Source of the DNA: Cercospora beticola
Taxonomy: Eukaryota > Ascomycota > Dothideomycetes > Mycosphaerellales > Mycosphaerellaceae
Assembly (NCBI RefSeq): GCF_033473495.1
Contig: NC_088935.1
Coordinates: forward strand, 2,480,001 to 2,544,000
Direction of reading: 5' to 3'
Length of the DNA stretch: 64,000 bases
The notes under the pieces: generated by a model
Seen by the model: the letters and a program-made list of their open reading frames with translations, nothing else
Databases searched by the model: none
Told to the model about the DNA's origin: nothing
Position numbers and translations under genes: made by a program
In this document: positions 11,528-21,507 of the stretch, one piece after another
Layout: each line of letters opens with the position of its first letter
How positions within the stretch are numbered: position 1 is the stretch's first letter

Positions 11528-11861
11528 CTGCACGAGACTATGTTCACTTGTGTCAGCCCTTTCCTGTGTGATCTCGTGACACACAGCTACAATGCCGCTG
11601 CCTCCGCCTCTGCGCAACTGGTGGTTCCTATCCTGCTGTGTGCGATCATGTGCTGCCGACCGAGACATTCAACCTCGCTGACCTGTGGAAGAACTGCGTA
11701 GCAGTGTTCCGTAGCCATTCCTCGTGCATTCACCAGCATCGAATGCCCAGTCTCCACCACTTCCACCAGTTCGCGCCTGTTTCCTTGCTCTTTCATATCG
11801 TGTGCCAAACCAGCGACGTCGGCGAAGACAGCAGCAATGGGAGCGTCATTGAGTTGCTCAC
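11528..11861 (-). other. Probable 5'-UTR intron of RPS3
   Basis: Donor ACAGAAG|GTGAGC at 11861, branch-like GGGCTGACAC and acceptor CTCGTGCAG ending at 11528, ten bases before the ATG. At 334 nt it would be the longest intron here. I searched it for box C/D signals of a hosted snoRNA and found no convincing pair. This is inference from splice signals only. Confidence 0.4.
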
Positions 11862-12212
11862 CTTCTGTTGAGTCCTGTGTGGTTAGTTGCGGCAGTCGTG
11901 AAAAGCGGGCGGCAGATGGTCGACGTCGAGCGCGCACAAAGGTGCGTCCAAATTTCGTGGAGTGGCCGACAGAATGCCAAGCACAAGGTCGGAGCTTATC
12001 GGCCCCCGCGCCGCGATTGCCCTCTTTGGCTGACAGGGACGCGATGGGGACCTTTTTCTACGAACATGTTCAATCTCCAATCTCATTGCGCGTTAACTAA
12101 AGGGAAAAGCTCATTACGCATCTCATCTAAGCCAAGAGGGACGCATAGCTCAACGACAAGCGTTCCAATGCATCTCGACTCCCCATGTCGCGACCCCAGC
12201 GCGGCCCTTCTT
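11862..12212. promoter_or_regulatory. RPS3 upstream region
   Basis: Short gap between the likely first RPS3 exon and the 3' end of the next gene. It must contain the RPS3 promoter. No further feature was recognised. Confidence 0.4.
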
Positions 12213-13128
12213 TCACACCACCTTCTGTTTCTGCCGGCCTTCATCAAGATGGACCTGAATATACACGAATGGATAAATCACCTCTGGAATCATTGTCACC
12301 GCAATTATTGCTATACTCAAGTATGACCCCACGTAAGGCTAGACAGGATTGATCTATTAGTATCAGTCCGTCCGACTTCTACTCCAGCAATCGCACTTAC
12401 CCAATTCTCTGGGACATTCCAATAGCGCCAGAAAAATGTCAGATATGCTGTTACACATCCCAAAAACCGGGTCACCCTACTTCAAGTCAGTAAAGATCTC
12501 CGTGCAGCTTGCCAAATCACGCACCAGATCTCCAGCGAATGGCCCTTGGTGTCTCGCTTTGTCAGAAGCAGATACAGCGAACCCCATCCAATGGGTAGCT
12601 GCAGGAGTAGTCCGGTCCAATATGCCGTCACTTGCTCACGCTCATCCGGAAAATATTGGCATAGCACATGAAGGAAACCCAAGCCTGCGATAACTCCACC
12701 GACCAGCCTGCCAGCCACAACCTTTCTGCGGTTGGGATCATAGGCTGAAAAGACTGCCACGGTCGCAAAGCTAACATCGAGCAAGAACCAGACCAGGAAG
12801 CTCAATCGCTCAAAGGTGGTCGTCGTTGTGGCAAACGCGTAGTAGATCTCATACGCCATAGTGCCGCACCTGTGATGCGGTCGTCTCAGCCTTCGTGTTC
12901 AGTTTACATGGATTAGGAAAAGCCATACAAATATTCAACGGCACCAGCGCAAGTCTTATCTCTAGCTGTTCGTGTCATGTAGAACATGTAGCAGAGCGCG
13001 TACAACACGCCACACGATATGATCAACCCATCTTGGATGAAGAGATAGCTCTCGGGCGGCTGAAGTCGAGCATCCGAAGGCTGGACAATGAGATGAGTGG
13101 TATATTTCTTGGCAAGCTCGAAGCTCAT
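12213..13128 (-). CDS. PaxB-like 7-TM integral membrane protein (terpene cyclase-like family)
   Basis: Resembles PaxB-type membrane terpene cyclases, which protonate epoxidised meroterpenoid or indole-diterpene precursors, although many family members have no known reaction. Exons 12929-13128, 12525-12869, 12401-12476, 12213-12338 give 248 aa, the family length. The spliced product has about seven hydrophobic helices. Seen: GVLYALCYMFYMTRT, DKTCAGAVEYL joined to CGTMAYEIYYAF, WFLLDVSFATVAVF, SLEIW joined to VTRFLGCVTAYLTFFWRYWN, and a final hydrophobic segment with an acidic residue (MIPEVIYPF). All three introns (59, 48, 62 nt) keep phase. No prenyltransferase, P450 or monooxygenase lies nearby, so a biosynthetic role is not supported by context. 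Family call rests on remembered pattern. Confidence 0.68.
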
Positions 13129-13936
13129 ACTTGCGGTTGTGTAGCAATAATGTAAACGCAATGTGATGCCGTCATCGTGGCTTCGATAGCATCTGTATTT
13201 ATGTTCTTACAAAATACTCGGACGTTCGACGGCGTCTTGAGTGCTGATGAATCTTCCGACGCTTCCGGTCGGCCAGAAAGATGCAGCCTAATGATGAAGG
13301 ATGCATGGCAAGCGTATCGCTGTAATCGCGCTCGAGCTGTGCACTCTCATTTCCGCATTGGACGCAAGTTGCACTTTCCCACCATGGGAACAAGACAAAG
13401 CGACCTGTCATATAGACTGTGAAGGTTCACCTCGATGTGGCTGGAAGCCATAGATTAAAAATATGCTCATCACGACAAAAACATGATGAAACACGGCAAT
13501 GTGGCTGTGTAACGTCATCTGTACAGCGCGATCATGAAGATGACGACAGACTAGCACGCAGCCGCTTCTGTGACAGATGCTACATACCTCATGCAGCGGT
13601 GTGGAATCATTAATGGCATACTTCTGCAAATTGTCCCAGCCTATGCGACGCTTGTGACAAAGAACAGGGCGTTCATTGGCGATCTTGTGGGACGGAATGC
13701 GATTTCACATTCATCCAGTAGCTATGAGAAGATGGCTAGTACATATTGCTTTGCGATCTGGTACGCAGACCAACGGGATCACTATAATGCCACACGGTCC
13801 TGTCGAATTTCTGTTGTGTCAAAGATCTCAACCAATACCGCATTCACAAACCGCAACTTAGATACTCCTTCGCTACCGCTTGATCCAAGATCTTCTGACG
13901 TGTTGGCAGCAGTGATTATCGTCGAGGACAGCCAAC
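13129..13936. promoter_or_regulatory. Divergent promoter region, PaxB-like / But2 protein
   Basis: 808 bp between two divergent starts. No coding signal was recognised and no clear regulatory motif stands out. Confidence 0.4.
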
Positions 13937-15306
13937 ATGAAGCTGCTACTCGTTGGAGCAGCGGTGAACGCATACGTTGCCTACGCGGAGACTGGTTGCT
14001 GTTTCCACGCAACGGCAGATGGAGGTCCTGGCGGCATCGTGGAGCAGCTCTTCGATGGACAGAATCGCATTGGACAGACGGGGCTGAAAGAGGGAGAATA
14101 TTGTATCAATACTCAAGGAGGTTTGTCCAACATCCAGACCTGAACCGTAGCCGTGTCTCACAATCGCAGGATTGGTCGACAGTAGCGGAAGAGGGTGAGC
14201 GAGAACACTTCCACCCATCCCGATGCCCGGGAGCGCATCCATTGTAGCAGAATTCTGATGTGCGTCCAGATGTATTTTGACTCCTCCTACCTCGCAATGG
14301 CAGTGCGACGCGGGAGCACAGCCGAGCAAAGGCTTCTATGTCGGCGCCGATGGTACTCTGGGCTACAACTCATCCACACAGTTCTGGACCTGCCCGACTG
14401 GAGACAATGGAGGTTGGAACATTTATGGCAACCAGCCTATTCCAAATGAGCCGAAATGCATTGCCACAAAGCTCTTCGCAGACAAGTGTAAAACCTCTGA
14501 GCCGCCCGCCGATAAGCCAGCTCCGCCGCCGTCTTCGCAATGTCCAGGATATTTGCCAAAGGCATATGAGGTATTATTAGTGAATCGATAGTTGGCGTAG
14601 AAATCCGCTGACGGGGCTGGAAGTTTCCACACCTTATCGTTCCCGTCGACGAAGCTGAACGCGACAAGTGCTATGGGACTAGCTACAACGGCACCGCTGG
14701 ACGAGGCCTTTCGTCAGTCTTCAACTTCGACATTCCAATGGCGGCAAAGGGCAAGATTTGTGGGTTACACCTTGGATATCATTACTCTGGTTCGATAAAG
14801 GCACTGACAGATGTTCAATCAAATCCAGGTGACATCAGATTCTTGTTCCCGACTCAACGCCAATTGGAAACATCGGCCTACACCTTCGCTGACAGCAGTG
14901 ATGGCTTCAAATTCGCTTTGTTGAGTGATGCCGCTACAGAGTGAGTTATCGCGTATCTGCCTCGCGAGCTCGACTGATCCGGTGTGCTGCAGGCAAAGCA
15001 CCTTTGCCAATTTGCCCAGAGTGAAGCAAGACCTGGGTCAACAGGCTTTGGCTCCGGGAGCAGCTTTCGACATTGCGTCCATGGCATGTCCTGCTGGTGA
15101 GCGAATCTCTGTCTGGCTCCAAGCCAAAGGAATTTCATACATCGACTTTTTCCAGGAGTAAGTCGCTGTTTCATACAGTTTTTGAAGTAATCTGCTGACA
15201 CGGGTACCCAGCTACAACCCCTGCCGTAAGTTCTTCGCCTGACAAGTTCATGGACTGTGTGAACTGACAATCTTCAGCTATCGGGCTGTACATTATTCCA
15301 CACTGA
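13937..15306 (+). CDS. Secreted protein with But2 (ubiquitin 3 binding) C-terminal domain
   Basis: Likely an extracellular or cell-wall protein. Seven exons: 13937-14120, 14170-14194, 14270-14570, 14624-14940, 14993-15157, 15212-15225, 15278-15306; 344 aa. The N-terminus MKLLLVGAAVNAYVAYAETG is a signal peptide. Residues ~20-160 carry a Cys-rich module: GCCFHATADGG, NTQGG joined to LVDSSGRG joined to CILTPPTSQWQC, then TCPTGDNGGWNIY. A Pro-rich linker (PPADKPAPPPSS) follows, and from ~170 the But2 domain begins with FPHLIVPVD, contains FNFDIPMAAKGKICGL and IRFLFPTQRQLETSAYTF, and ends YNPCPIGLYIIPH. Two exons are tiny (25 and 14 nt) but each restores phase and conserved residues. Function of the family is unknown. 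Confidence 0.85.
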
Positions 15307-15839
15307 GAACAGTGATCCTGATGATGGAATGAGCAAGTCTATACTTGAGATTCGTAGTGTACTGACGTATTGTTGAAATCGAGATGTTTTCGCGCGCATT
15401 CCATGAGCCTGAAGAGCCAGTACAGTGGAATGCACTGTGCTCTGAGCGTATAGCCCCGATTTGTGCTTTGGGTTGTACAGCCTACACGGTGCGTTGTCCT
15501 TCCTCTTTACTCCAAGCGGTAAGTCCTCTTGCTTGCGATCTGTCTCTCCTCGGCTTCCCAAGCCAGACTGTATTTTATCGGCTTTCCCACTTGGGGTTTC
15601 CGAAGAGCTTCCTGCCCCACATGACTGGGCAAACATGGCATCACGCCAGCTTCGGTGCTATAACAACCTGCAGTCACGAACCGATTTGTTGTTCCAAGAG
15701 ACTTGTTGTGCACAGACCCAGGCAATCTGATCCTTTGACTTCGACTCTGGCTCTGCGTTGGTACGTGGGAGCAATCCGATAGCTCGTAAGAAGGCACCAT
15801 CTTATTTGTATAGACAAGCCGTGTGTGCCACCAGAAACA
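15307..15839. other. Intergenic, 0.53 kb
   Basis: 3' flank of the But2 gene and promoter of the downstream SDR gene. No gene or repeat was recognised. Confidence 0.45.
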
Positions 15840-17080
15840 ATGCGACCTCTGCTGCGAGTAGCAACAACGTCACCCGTCGGAAGGATCATTTCACGGCCAG
15901 TTGTATCTGTGCAATGTCGAGCGAAGCATGCCGTACACAGCCCTGTTATCGCGGACTCGCCTGTCAAAGCAGCTGCGTCGAATGGGCAGGACAATTCTGC
16001 ACCTTTGCTAGGGACGACGAAAAGGCTGCCCGAGTTCTCCTTGGCGGAAAAAGTCGTTCTTGTGACAGGTGCAGCTCGTGGGCTTGGCCTGGTGCAAGCA
16101 GAAGCGTTGCTAGAAGCAGGTGCGACAGTCTACGCGTTGGACAGATTGCCAGAGCCCAGCCCCGACTTCTATCGGGTCCAGAAAAGGGCCGCCGAAGAGC
16201 TTGGTGCGAGATAGTGAAAGAACTCAGGCACTGAATTTGTGCTGACCGCAGTAGGTACCACGCTACACTATCGACAGATAGACGTACGAGACATCCCGCA
16301 GCTGAACGAGATCGTGCGAAACATCTCGGAGACGCAGGGTAAACTCGATGGCTTGATCGCCGCAGCTGGGATCCAGCAAGAAACTTCAGCCCTGGAGTAC
16401 ACAGCCAAAGACGCGAACACCATGTTCGAAGTCAATATTACTGGTGTTTTCATGACTGCTCAAGCGGCGGCAAAAGAAATGATCAGACACGGCCGAGGAG
16501 GCTCTATAGCCATGATCGCATCCATGAGCGGATCAGTTGCCAACAGAGTAAGCACTTCTTCCTCGGGCTGTTGTCGCGAACACAACTGACTCCTGCCAGG
16601 GTCTCATTTGTCCAGGTGAGCAACCGAGCCGTAAGCTTTGAGGGCGCGGAGCTAGGAATGACTGACGCAATCTCCAGCATACAACGCCTCAAAGGCCGGA
16701 GTGATACAACTCTCAAGGAATCTTGCGAGTGAGTGGGGCCAGCATGGCATCCGCGTGAACACCATCAGCCCGGGATACATTGTCACGGCCATGGTAGAGG
16801 CGCTCTTCACCCAATATCCTGAGCGAAAGCGTGACTGGCCGACGCAAGTGAGTTCCATGACGATGATGACGGGTTTGAACTCATGTGCTCATATTTTCGC
16901 CGCAGAATATGCTGGGAAAGCTCAGCCTCCCGCAAGAGTATCGCGGTGCGGCCGTCTTCCTGATCAGCGATGCTTCCAGCTTCATGACGGGCGCTGACTT
17001 GAAGATCGATGGTACGTTACCACGATTCGAACCTTGAGCGATACTGACACAATTCTGCAGGAGGCCATTCGGCATGGTAG
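15840..17080 (+). CDS. Short-chain dehydrogenase/reductase, possibly mitochondrial
   Basis: Classical SDR, NAD(P)-dependent; similar in layout to fungal sorbose/arabinitol/mannitol-type polyol dehydrogenases. Exons 15840-16203, 16255-16547, 16600-16615, 16678-16847, 16906-17011, 17061-17080; 322 aa. An Arg/Ser/Val-rich N-terminal extension of ~70 residues ([20 protein letters not shown]...) looks like a presequence. Then [13 protein letters not shown] (cofactor motif), AAAGIQ in place of NNAG, VNITGVF, SMSG with catalytic Ser, YNASK with catalytic Tyr/Lys, [10 protein letters not shown], and TGADLKIDG joined to GHSAW. The 16-nt exon encodes GLICP and supplies the stretch before YNASK. The first intron ends GCAGTAG, where the downstream AG is required for frame. 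The true substrate is unknown. Confidence 0.9.
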
Positions 17081-17133
17081 CGCTTGGTCGTGCTTTGATC
17101 GTTTATTATGTGAAGCGTGGTTTCGATGTTCGT

Positions 17134-17598
17134 TCAGCTCTCGCTTCCATCGTCCTCTGCAGATGTGATGGCAGGTCTAGTCTTTTGCTCTTTCCCCATG
17201 AACCGACGTTGGAATAGCTCGTATGAAGTATATAGCAAAATCGGCAATGCGCACATTATAGCCGTAAAGCTACGGGCTGCGCGTCTGTATCGGGGATCCA
17301 AAAAGCCTTCCTTGACCACACGCCTCGCAGCCTGCAACCCTCTTTCTCTGTCCGGAGATGGTGGATAAATTGTTGAAGGTGGCCTAGAGGGCCACAGTCG
17401 CGACAGCCAGCCCTTCTTCTTCGGCACGGGTTCCTGTTGCTGATCTACGCGATGAGAGACGCGTTCTTTAGCTGGAGTCGGCTTGTATGGCAGAGGAGGT
17501 GGGGGCGAGGGCCGAGGATTGCCGGAGGTGGTCGCGTAGCCTGCGCGAGGCCATAGTGCACGTGTAGGGGCACTTTCGATGCCGCGCTGGTCGGGCAT
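17134..17598 (-). CDS. Conserved small membrane protein, probably mitochondrial
   Basis: Not recognised by name. Intronless model of 154 aa starting at MPDQRGIES; the frame stays open further upstream, so a longer N-terminus or an upstream exon is possible. Seen: a basic and Pro-rich N-terminal half (RPSPPPPLPYKP, KKKGWLSRLWPSRPPS), then GLQAARRVVKEGFLDPRYRRAAR, one hydrophobic helix (SFTAIMCALPILLYTSYELF), followed by QRRFMGKEQK and an acidic tail. The layout (basic leader, one TM, short tail) suggests a mitochondrial inner-membrane protein, but this is inference. Tail-to-tail with the SDR, 53 bp apart. Confidence 0.62.
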   Translation of the reverse strand: MPDQRGIESAPTRALWPRAGYATTSGNPRPSPPPPLPYKPTPAKERVSHRVDQQQEPVPKKKGWLSRLWPSRPPSTIYPPSPDRERGLQAARRVVKEGFLDPRYRRAARSFTAIMCALPILLYTSYELFQRRFMGKEQKTRPAITSAEDDGSES

Positions 17599-17919
17599 CG
17601 CACGTGTGAAGACAAGTGCGTGGAGCGTGTAGAATATGTGATGGAGGCTTAAACAAAGCTCAGGCAAAAAGTTGGCGCCCCACGAATGGCGCCGAGCAGG
17701 GGTCCCTCGATCCTTCTCCCACAACATCTCTACAAACACAAACTCGCTCTGGACTCTCTCAAACATTGGGTTCCATTTCGCGATCAACAGCCCTTTCGGA
17801 GACAACTAGAAATCGGCATATCACGCGAATCACTACATCTGCGTTTTCCAGATCCTCAGCATTTGGCCAGTTCAGCCGCGAAACCCCACAGACGCGTGCA
17901 AACAACGCGTGTTTGCAGC
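17599..17919. promoter_or_regulatory. Divergent promoter, small protein / Whi5-like gene
   Basis: About 320 bp separating two divergent starts. It contains an AACGCGT repeat-like sequence (ACGCGTGCAAACAACGCGTG near 17893), so two ACGCGT elements identical to the yeast MCB core sit 18-28 bp upstream of the Whi5-like start, which would fit G1/S control. That link is inference. Confidence 0.5.
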
Positions 17920-18956
17920 ATGACCGCAGACATAGAGAATCGGGTTCCAAGGACCGATGCTCCGCACGTAAATCTCCACGGAAAGCCTCGACGGGTCCTT
18001 GGTGATGTATCTGCGAACCTTCGCGTAATGGCGGACCCAAAATTCTTCGATGGCAAGCCGTTGACCGGAAGCCAACTGAAACGGACCTCAGCTACAGCTC
18101 TCGACGATAGCTCGGGCTTCACATACCTCAAAAGACGAAGAATCTCCAGTGACAGGAGTTTGTTACCTTTCGAGAAGGCACCAAAGGATCCTCAGCCTAA
18201 CGCCGAGCATACACAGCCCGCGCTGGATCGTGAACAGGTATGCTATTAATCATAGACATGGACGGCCTGAGGCTAAGCATCTAAAGCAAAATCTGGAATC
18301 GTCCTCTGCAGCTCCCGGGACACCTGCTCACTTGGTAGTGGACGACGAAGACGACGATTCCTCAGCAGAGCGGAAGTCCTTTTCCTCTCTGATCAATTAT
18401 GATCCATCATCCCAAAATGCTGCTGGTTCGCAAGGTCGTCCGACTCCACTCTTTCGGGGGCCTTCGCATGCAGAGCTATTGAAAATGCGCCTGCAAGTCG
18501 CCATGTACAAGGTCAAGACGTAAGTACCACCTGCTGGTGCCACTCGCTGAGCTGACCGGCTTCTTTAGCAACCAGATTCACGTGCCATTTGATGAATTGC
18601 GAGAGAACACGTTATCACAACGTCAAAGAGAATACAATGAGGCGGAAGAGGCAGTTGCGGCATTGCGTGCTGAGGCTCAGGCAAAGGACGCCCAACGCAC
18701 TCACGCCCATCCATCTTCAGCTTTATTTCCGGCGCCCATGTTACAACCCACAGACTACAGCAGCCGGACAATATACGGTCCCACCTTAGCAAGCTCGCCT
18801 CCTGTGAGTCGTTCATCTCGTCCCAACATGCGAGACTCGGCTCTGCGTGGCTTTGGTCGAAGGACGACAGCGGAGGAAGAACTCACTAGCAGTGTCGTCA
18901 AGGGTCGCGTTGCAGCCGGCTTGCTCGATCTCAGGCGTGGGGCGGAGGGCAGCTAG
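17920..18956 (+). CDS. Whi5/Nrm1-like G1/S transcriptional repressor
   Basis: Family members bind SBF/MBF and repress G1/S genes until phosphorylated by CDK. Exons 17920-18237, 18287-18519, 18569-18956 give 312 aa. The diagnostic part is the Whi5-type motif LLKMRLQVAMYKVKT joined by splicing to NQIHVPFDEL; this block (residues ~170-195) is the GTB motif that contacts Swi6. The rest is polar and probably disordered, with several SP/TP sites (for example SSPPVSR) as expected for CDK targets. An RRIS-type basic segment (YLKRRRISS) may be nuclear targeting. Start at 17920 is the first in-frame ATG after a likely 5' UTR; the frame is open upstream. Tandem with the CHK kinase. Confidence 0.75.
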
Positions 18957-19114
18957 AGTCGGTCTGGAAGTGCCGTCCAATGTGACCTGCTATGAGAGAC
19001 ATAAATCTCTCCAGCTCTCACCAGCGCGTACGATGACGTCAAAGCCAGCAAAATCCACTTCTCGACTCACAGTTCCTGTTCTTCTCCGGATCTGTCGCGT
19101 GACGGTCCACCAAA

Positions 19115-20464
19115 ATGTCATCCCTGGACAACGAAATTGCCACTACTGCAAACGACTTGCTCGAAAGTCTTGACCTCCAACTGGACAAGTACGACGTTCG
19201 TCAGAAGTTGTGGCAGGGCTATGGACACGTGTGTAGTGTGGAAGCAAGCAGTGACCTGGGAACTTCACGGTTCCTGATCTTGAAATATGTCAGGCCTCCT
19301 CCATCTCGGGATGCCGAATCCGAAGGACATCTACGCAAGGTCATTAGCTATTCCGTCGAGCAGCACTTCTACACCACTCTTGCGCCTCTTATACCACGCG
19401 AGATCGCCGTTGCCCAGTGCCATGCCAGCATCAACGCAGAAGGCAAGGTGGCACTGCTCCTCGAGGATTTGCGCAATCGATTTCCTGTTGCTGGCGAGAA
19501 GAAGTCAGCCTTAAATAAAACTCAAGTTCATGCTGCGATCGACTGGTTAGCCAGATTTCATGGCTTTTGGCTTCAAAATTTAGCACAGGCAAACAAGTAT
19601 CGCTTACGACTCCCTCCACTTGAGGATGCGCAAAGCCGAGAAGCGCTAGAAGATCACAGACAAGGCGGCGTTTGGTTAAATGGGGGCTATACCTATCTTT
19701 CAACGCGTCGATCTGAGTTCGAATCTCTGAGCGAAGACGACAATTCCGAGTGGTCAAGAGCACTTTGTGCGCCCGTGGCTAACTCTGGGACGTCTATTGC
19801 TGAACAGGTCGCGAGAATCTTGTCGCCAGCCACTGTGACATCGCGATCAGGTCTCGACCAGTACCAGAGCCTTATTCATGGAGATGTAAAGGTATGCCGT
19901 TGACAATGTTGCGTGCATCCTGAGTTGTGGTTGATTTTGCGGCAGTCCGAGAATCTTTTCACGACAGAGTCCGGAGAGGCAGTCGCATTTTTCGACTTCC
20001 AGTATGTCTCGCAATCACTTCCATAAGCACCCACGATTCCTGACTATGACTTCTAGGTACGTTGGTTTGGGCTCTGGTCTCAGTGACTTAGCCAAGCTCT
20101 TCACCTGCTCTGTGCCTGAAGATTCACTCCACGAGTGCAACAGTGCCGATGGGTTTCCGAACGCCTTGACGATGGGTCAAGGTGAAAAAGCATTGCTGTC
20201 CTCTTATCGCAAGACATTTGAGGAGGCCTCTGGAAAACCTTATCCATGGGATCTCTTTGTGATGCATTGGCAAGTAGCCTTGATCGATTGGCTTCGTTTC
20301 CAAGCGTCCTGGGGGTAAGTGAATGCGGTATAGATCGCATCTTATAGTAATTAATGACCTAATGCAGGTTCTGGGGGAACACTGAATGGCTCGAAGCGCG
20401 CGCTCGCTCGATACTCGCGGATAGAGGATGGTTGAGTTGGCTGTCGTGCGCCTGCGAGCCATGA
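19115..20464 (+). CDS. CHK/DUF1679-type small-molecule kinase-like protein
   Basis: Protein-kinase-fold phosphotransferase of the ecdysteroid/choline/aminoglycoside kinase group; phosphorylates a small molecule, substrate unknown. Exons 19115-19891, 19946-20001, 20057-20314, 20368-20464; 395 aa, typical. Seen: FLILKYVRPP (nucleotide-binding Lys region), LLLEDL, AIDWLARFHGFWL (helix typical of CHK kinases), LIHGDVK joined to SENLF (Brenner-type HxD catalytic loop), VAFFDFQ joined to YVGLGSGLSDLAKL (metal-binding D; DFQ rather than DFG is usual for this group). Introns are 52-55 nt, all phase-consistent. Cytosolic by absence of targeting signals. Confidence 0.85.
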
Positions 20465-20837
20465 AACATGTCTACATGATGTAGTTCCTTGATCATTCGA
20501 GGCAACCTCTCGTGGAAAGACAACGAGCAGGTTCAATTCGCCTTCACTTATAAATCTGGATGAAGGCAAGACACTGATGTACAAGAGTGCTACTCGCAGG
20601 TGATAGTCCTTGTATCACGGAACATCAATGCACACGGAAGGCCTACCATTGACGAAGGATTCAGGCTTGGCAACGCTAAGACGCATCCGTCAGCATGCAC
20701 GTATGAGTCACTCCGACTCATTAGACATATAAGCAACAGATCTTTCTCAGGATAACGACCAGAGCAAATTCTCCCCGTCACGAGACCCCATTCTTCGTCC
20801 GGCCTCGCGTTAGAGGCCTCAAAACCTAAGTGCAACA
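20465..20837 (+). promoter_or_regulatory. Upstream region of the bZIP gene
   Basis: About 370 bp between the kinase stop and the first ATG of the bZIP gene. Contains the paired TGAGTC element described separately. No gene was seen. Confidence 0.45.
20703..20721. promoter_or_regulatory. Inverted pair of Gcn4/AP-1-like sites
   Basis: ATGAGTC-ACTCC-GACTCAT is a perfect inverted repeat with a 5-bp spacer; the left arm is also a full TGAGTCA. TGASTCA is the known target of Gcn4/AP-1-type bZIP dimers. It lies ~117 bp upstream of the first ATG of a bZIP gene, so autoregulation is plausible but inferred. Confidence 0.5.
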
Positions 20838-21507
20838 ATGCCAACAACAGGAGTCGTCACCACTGAGGAGCGCCAGCGCCAGCGATGGTATATCCTGGGA
20901 TGCGCCACAGCAGAGCATTGACTGGTCAGAAGACTTATACGGCCTTCTGGACTTTGATATAAACGACATTTCGAACTTCGCACTGGATACCTCCATCTAC
21001 AACAATGCTATCGACATACCGACATTGCCTGCAGTTGAAAGCATGCAATGCCCTTCTGGACATATCACAGACGGCGACGCTCAGTACAATTTGTTTGGCC
21101 CAGAAATTGACCGCGATCGTGCTGAGCCTGTGGCCGGTCTGTTAAACACTGGACTGCCATCGGACACGCAGTCCAGTGTGACGAGAATCGCCTCGCACTC
21201 GCCGGCAACCGGCTCGAACAGCCAAACCGCCACATCATCTCCTTCCTCTCTTCTTTCAGACCACCGAAGAACTGCCCCAAGCTCGTCCATTTCGGATCAG
21301 TCACAGTCGGAACCCAGCTACAAAGTACAGAAGCGGAAACGCAACACCGAAGCCGCTCGGCGCTATCGGCAACGAAAGGAAGATAAAGTCGCCCAATTGG
21401 AGGAGGCCTTGAAGGCAATGACCGATGAGCGCGATCAACTTTCCTTGATGCTCGCCCGAGCAGAGGCGGAGACGAATTTGTTGCGCAGCATGTTCAAGAC
21501 CTCTTGA
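20838..21507 (+). CDS. bZIP transcription factor, start uncertain
   Basis: DNA-binding regulator. The C-terminus has a clear bZIP: basic region KRKRNTEAARRYRQRKEDKV followed by a leucine zipper (AQLEEALKAMTDERDQL...LARAEAETNLL). Upstream is an acidic, aromatic segment (DWSEDLYGLLDFDINDI) typical of an activation domain, then Ser/Thr-rich linker. The coding frame is open from 20830, directly after a TAA, but holds no ATG until 21043, which would cut off the acidic region. The ATG at 20838 is in another frame; a 61-nt intron 20853-20913 (weak donor GTCGTC, acceptor CACAGCAG) would link it to SIDWSED in frame, giving 202 aa. A more distant first exon ending before the AACAG at 20850 is also possible. 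End and zipper are secure, start is not. Confidence 0.7.

Noticed and set aside
17015..17035. GATTCGAACC resembling a tRNA B box (minus strand)
   Set aside because: It lies in an SDR intron and no acceptor stem, A box or anticodon arm can be folded around it.
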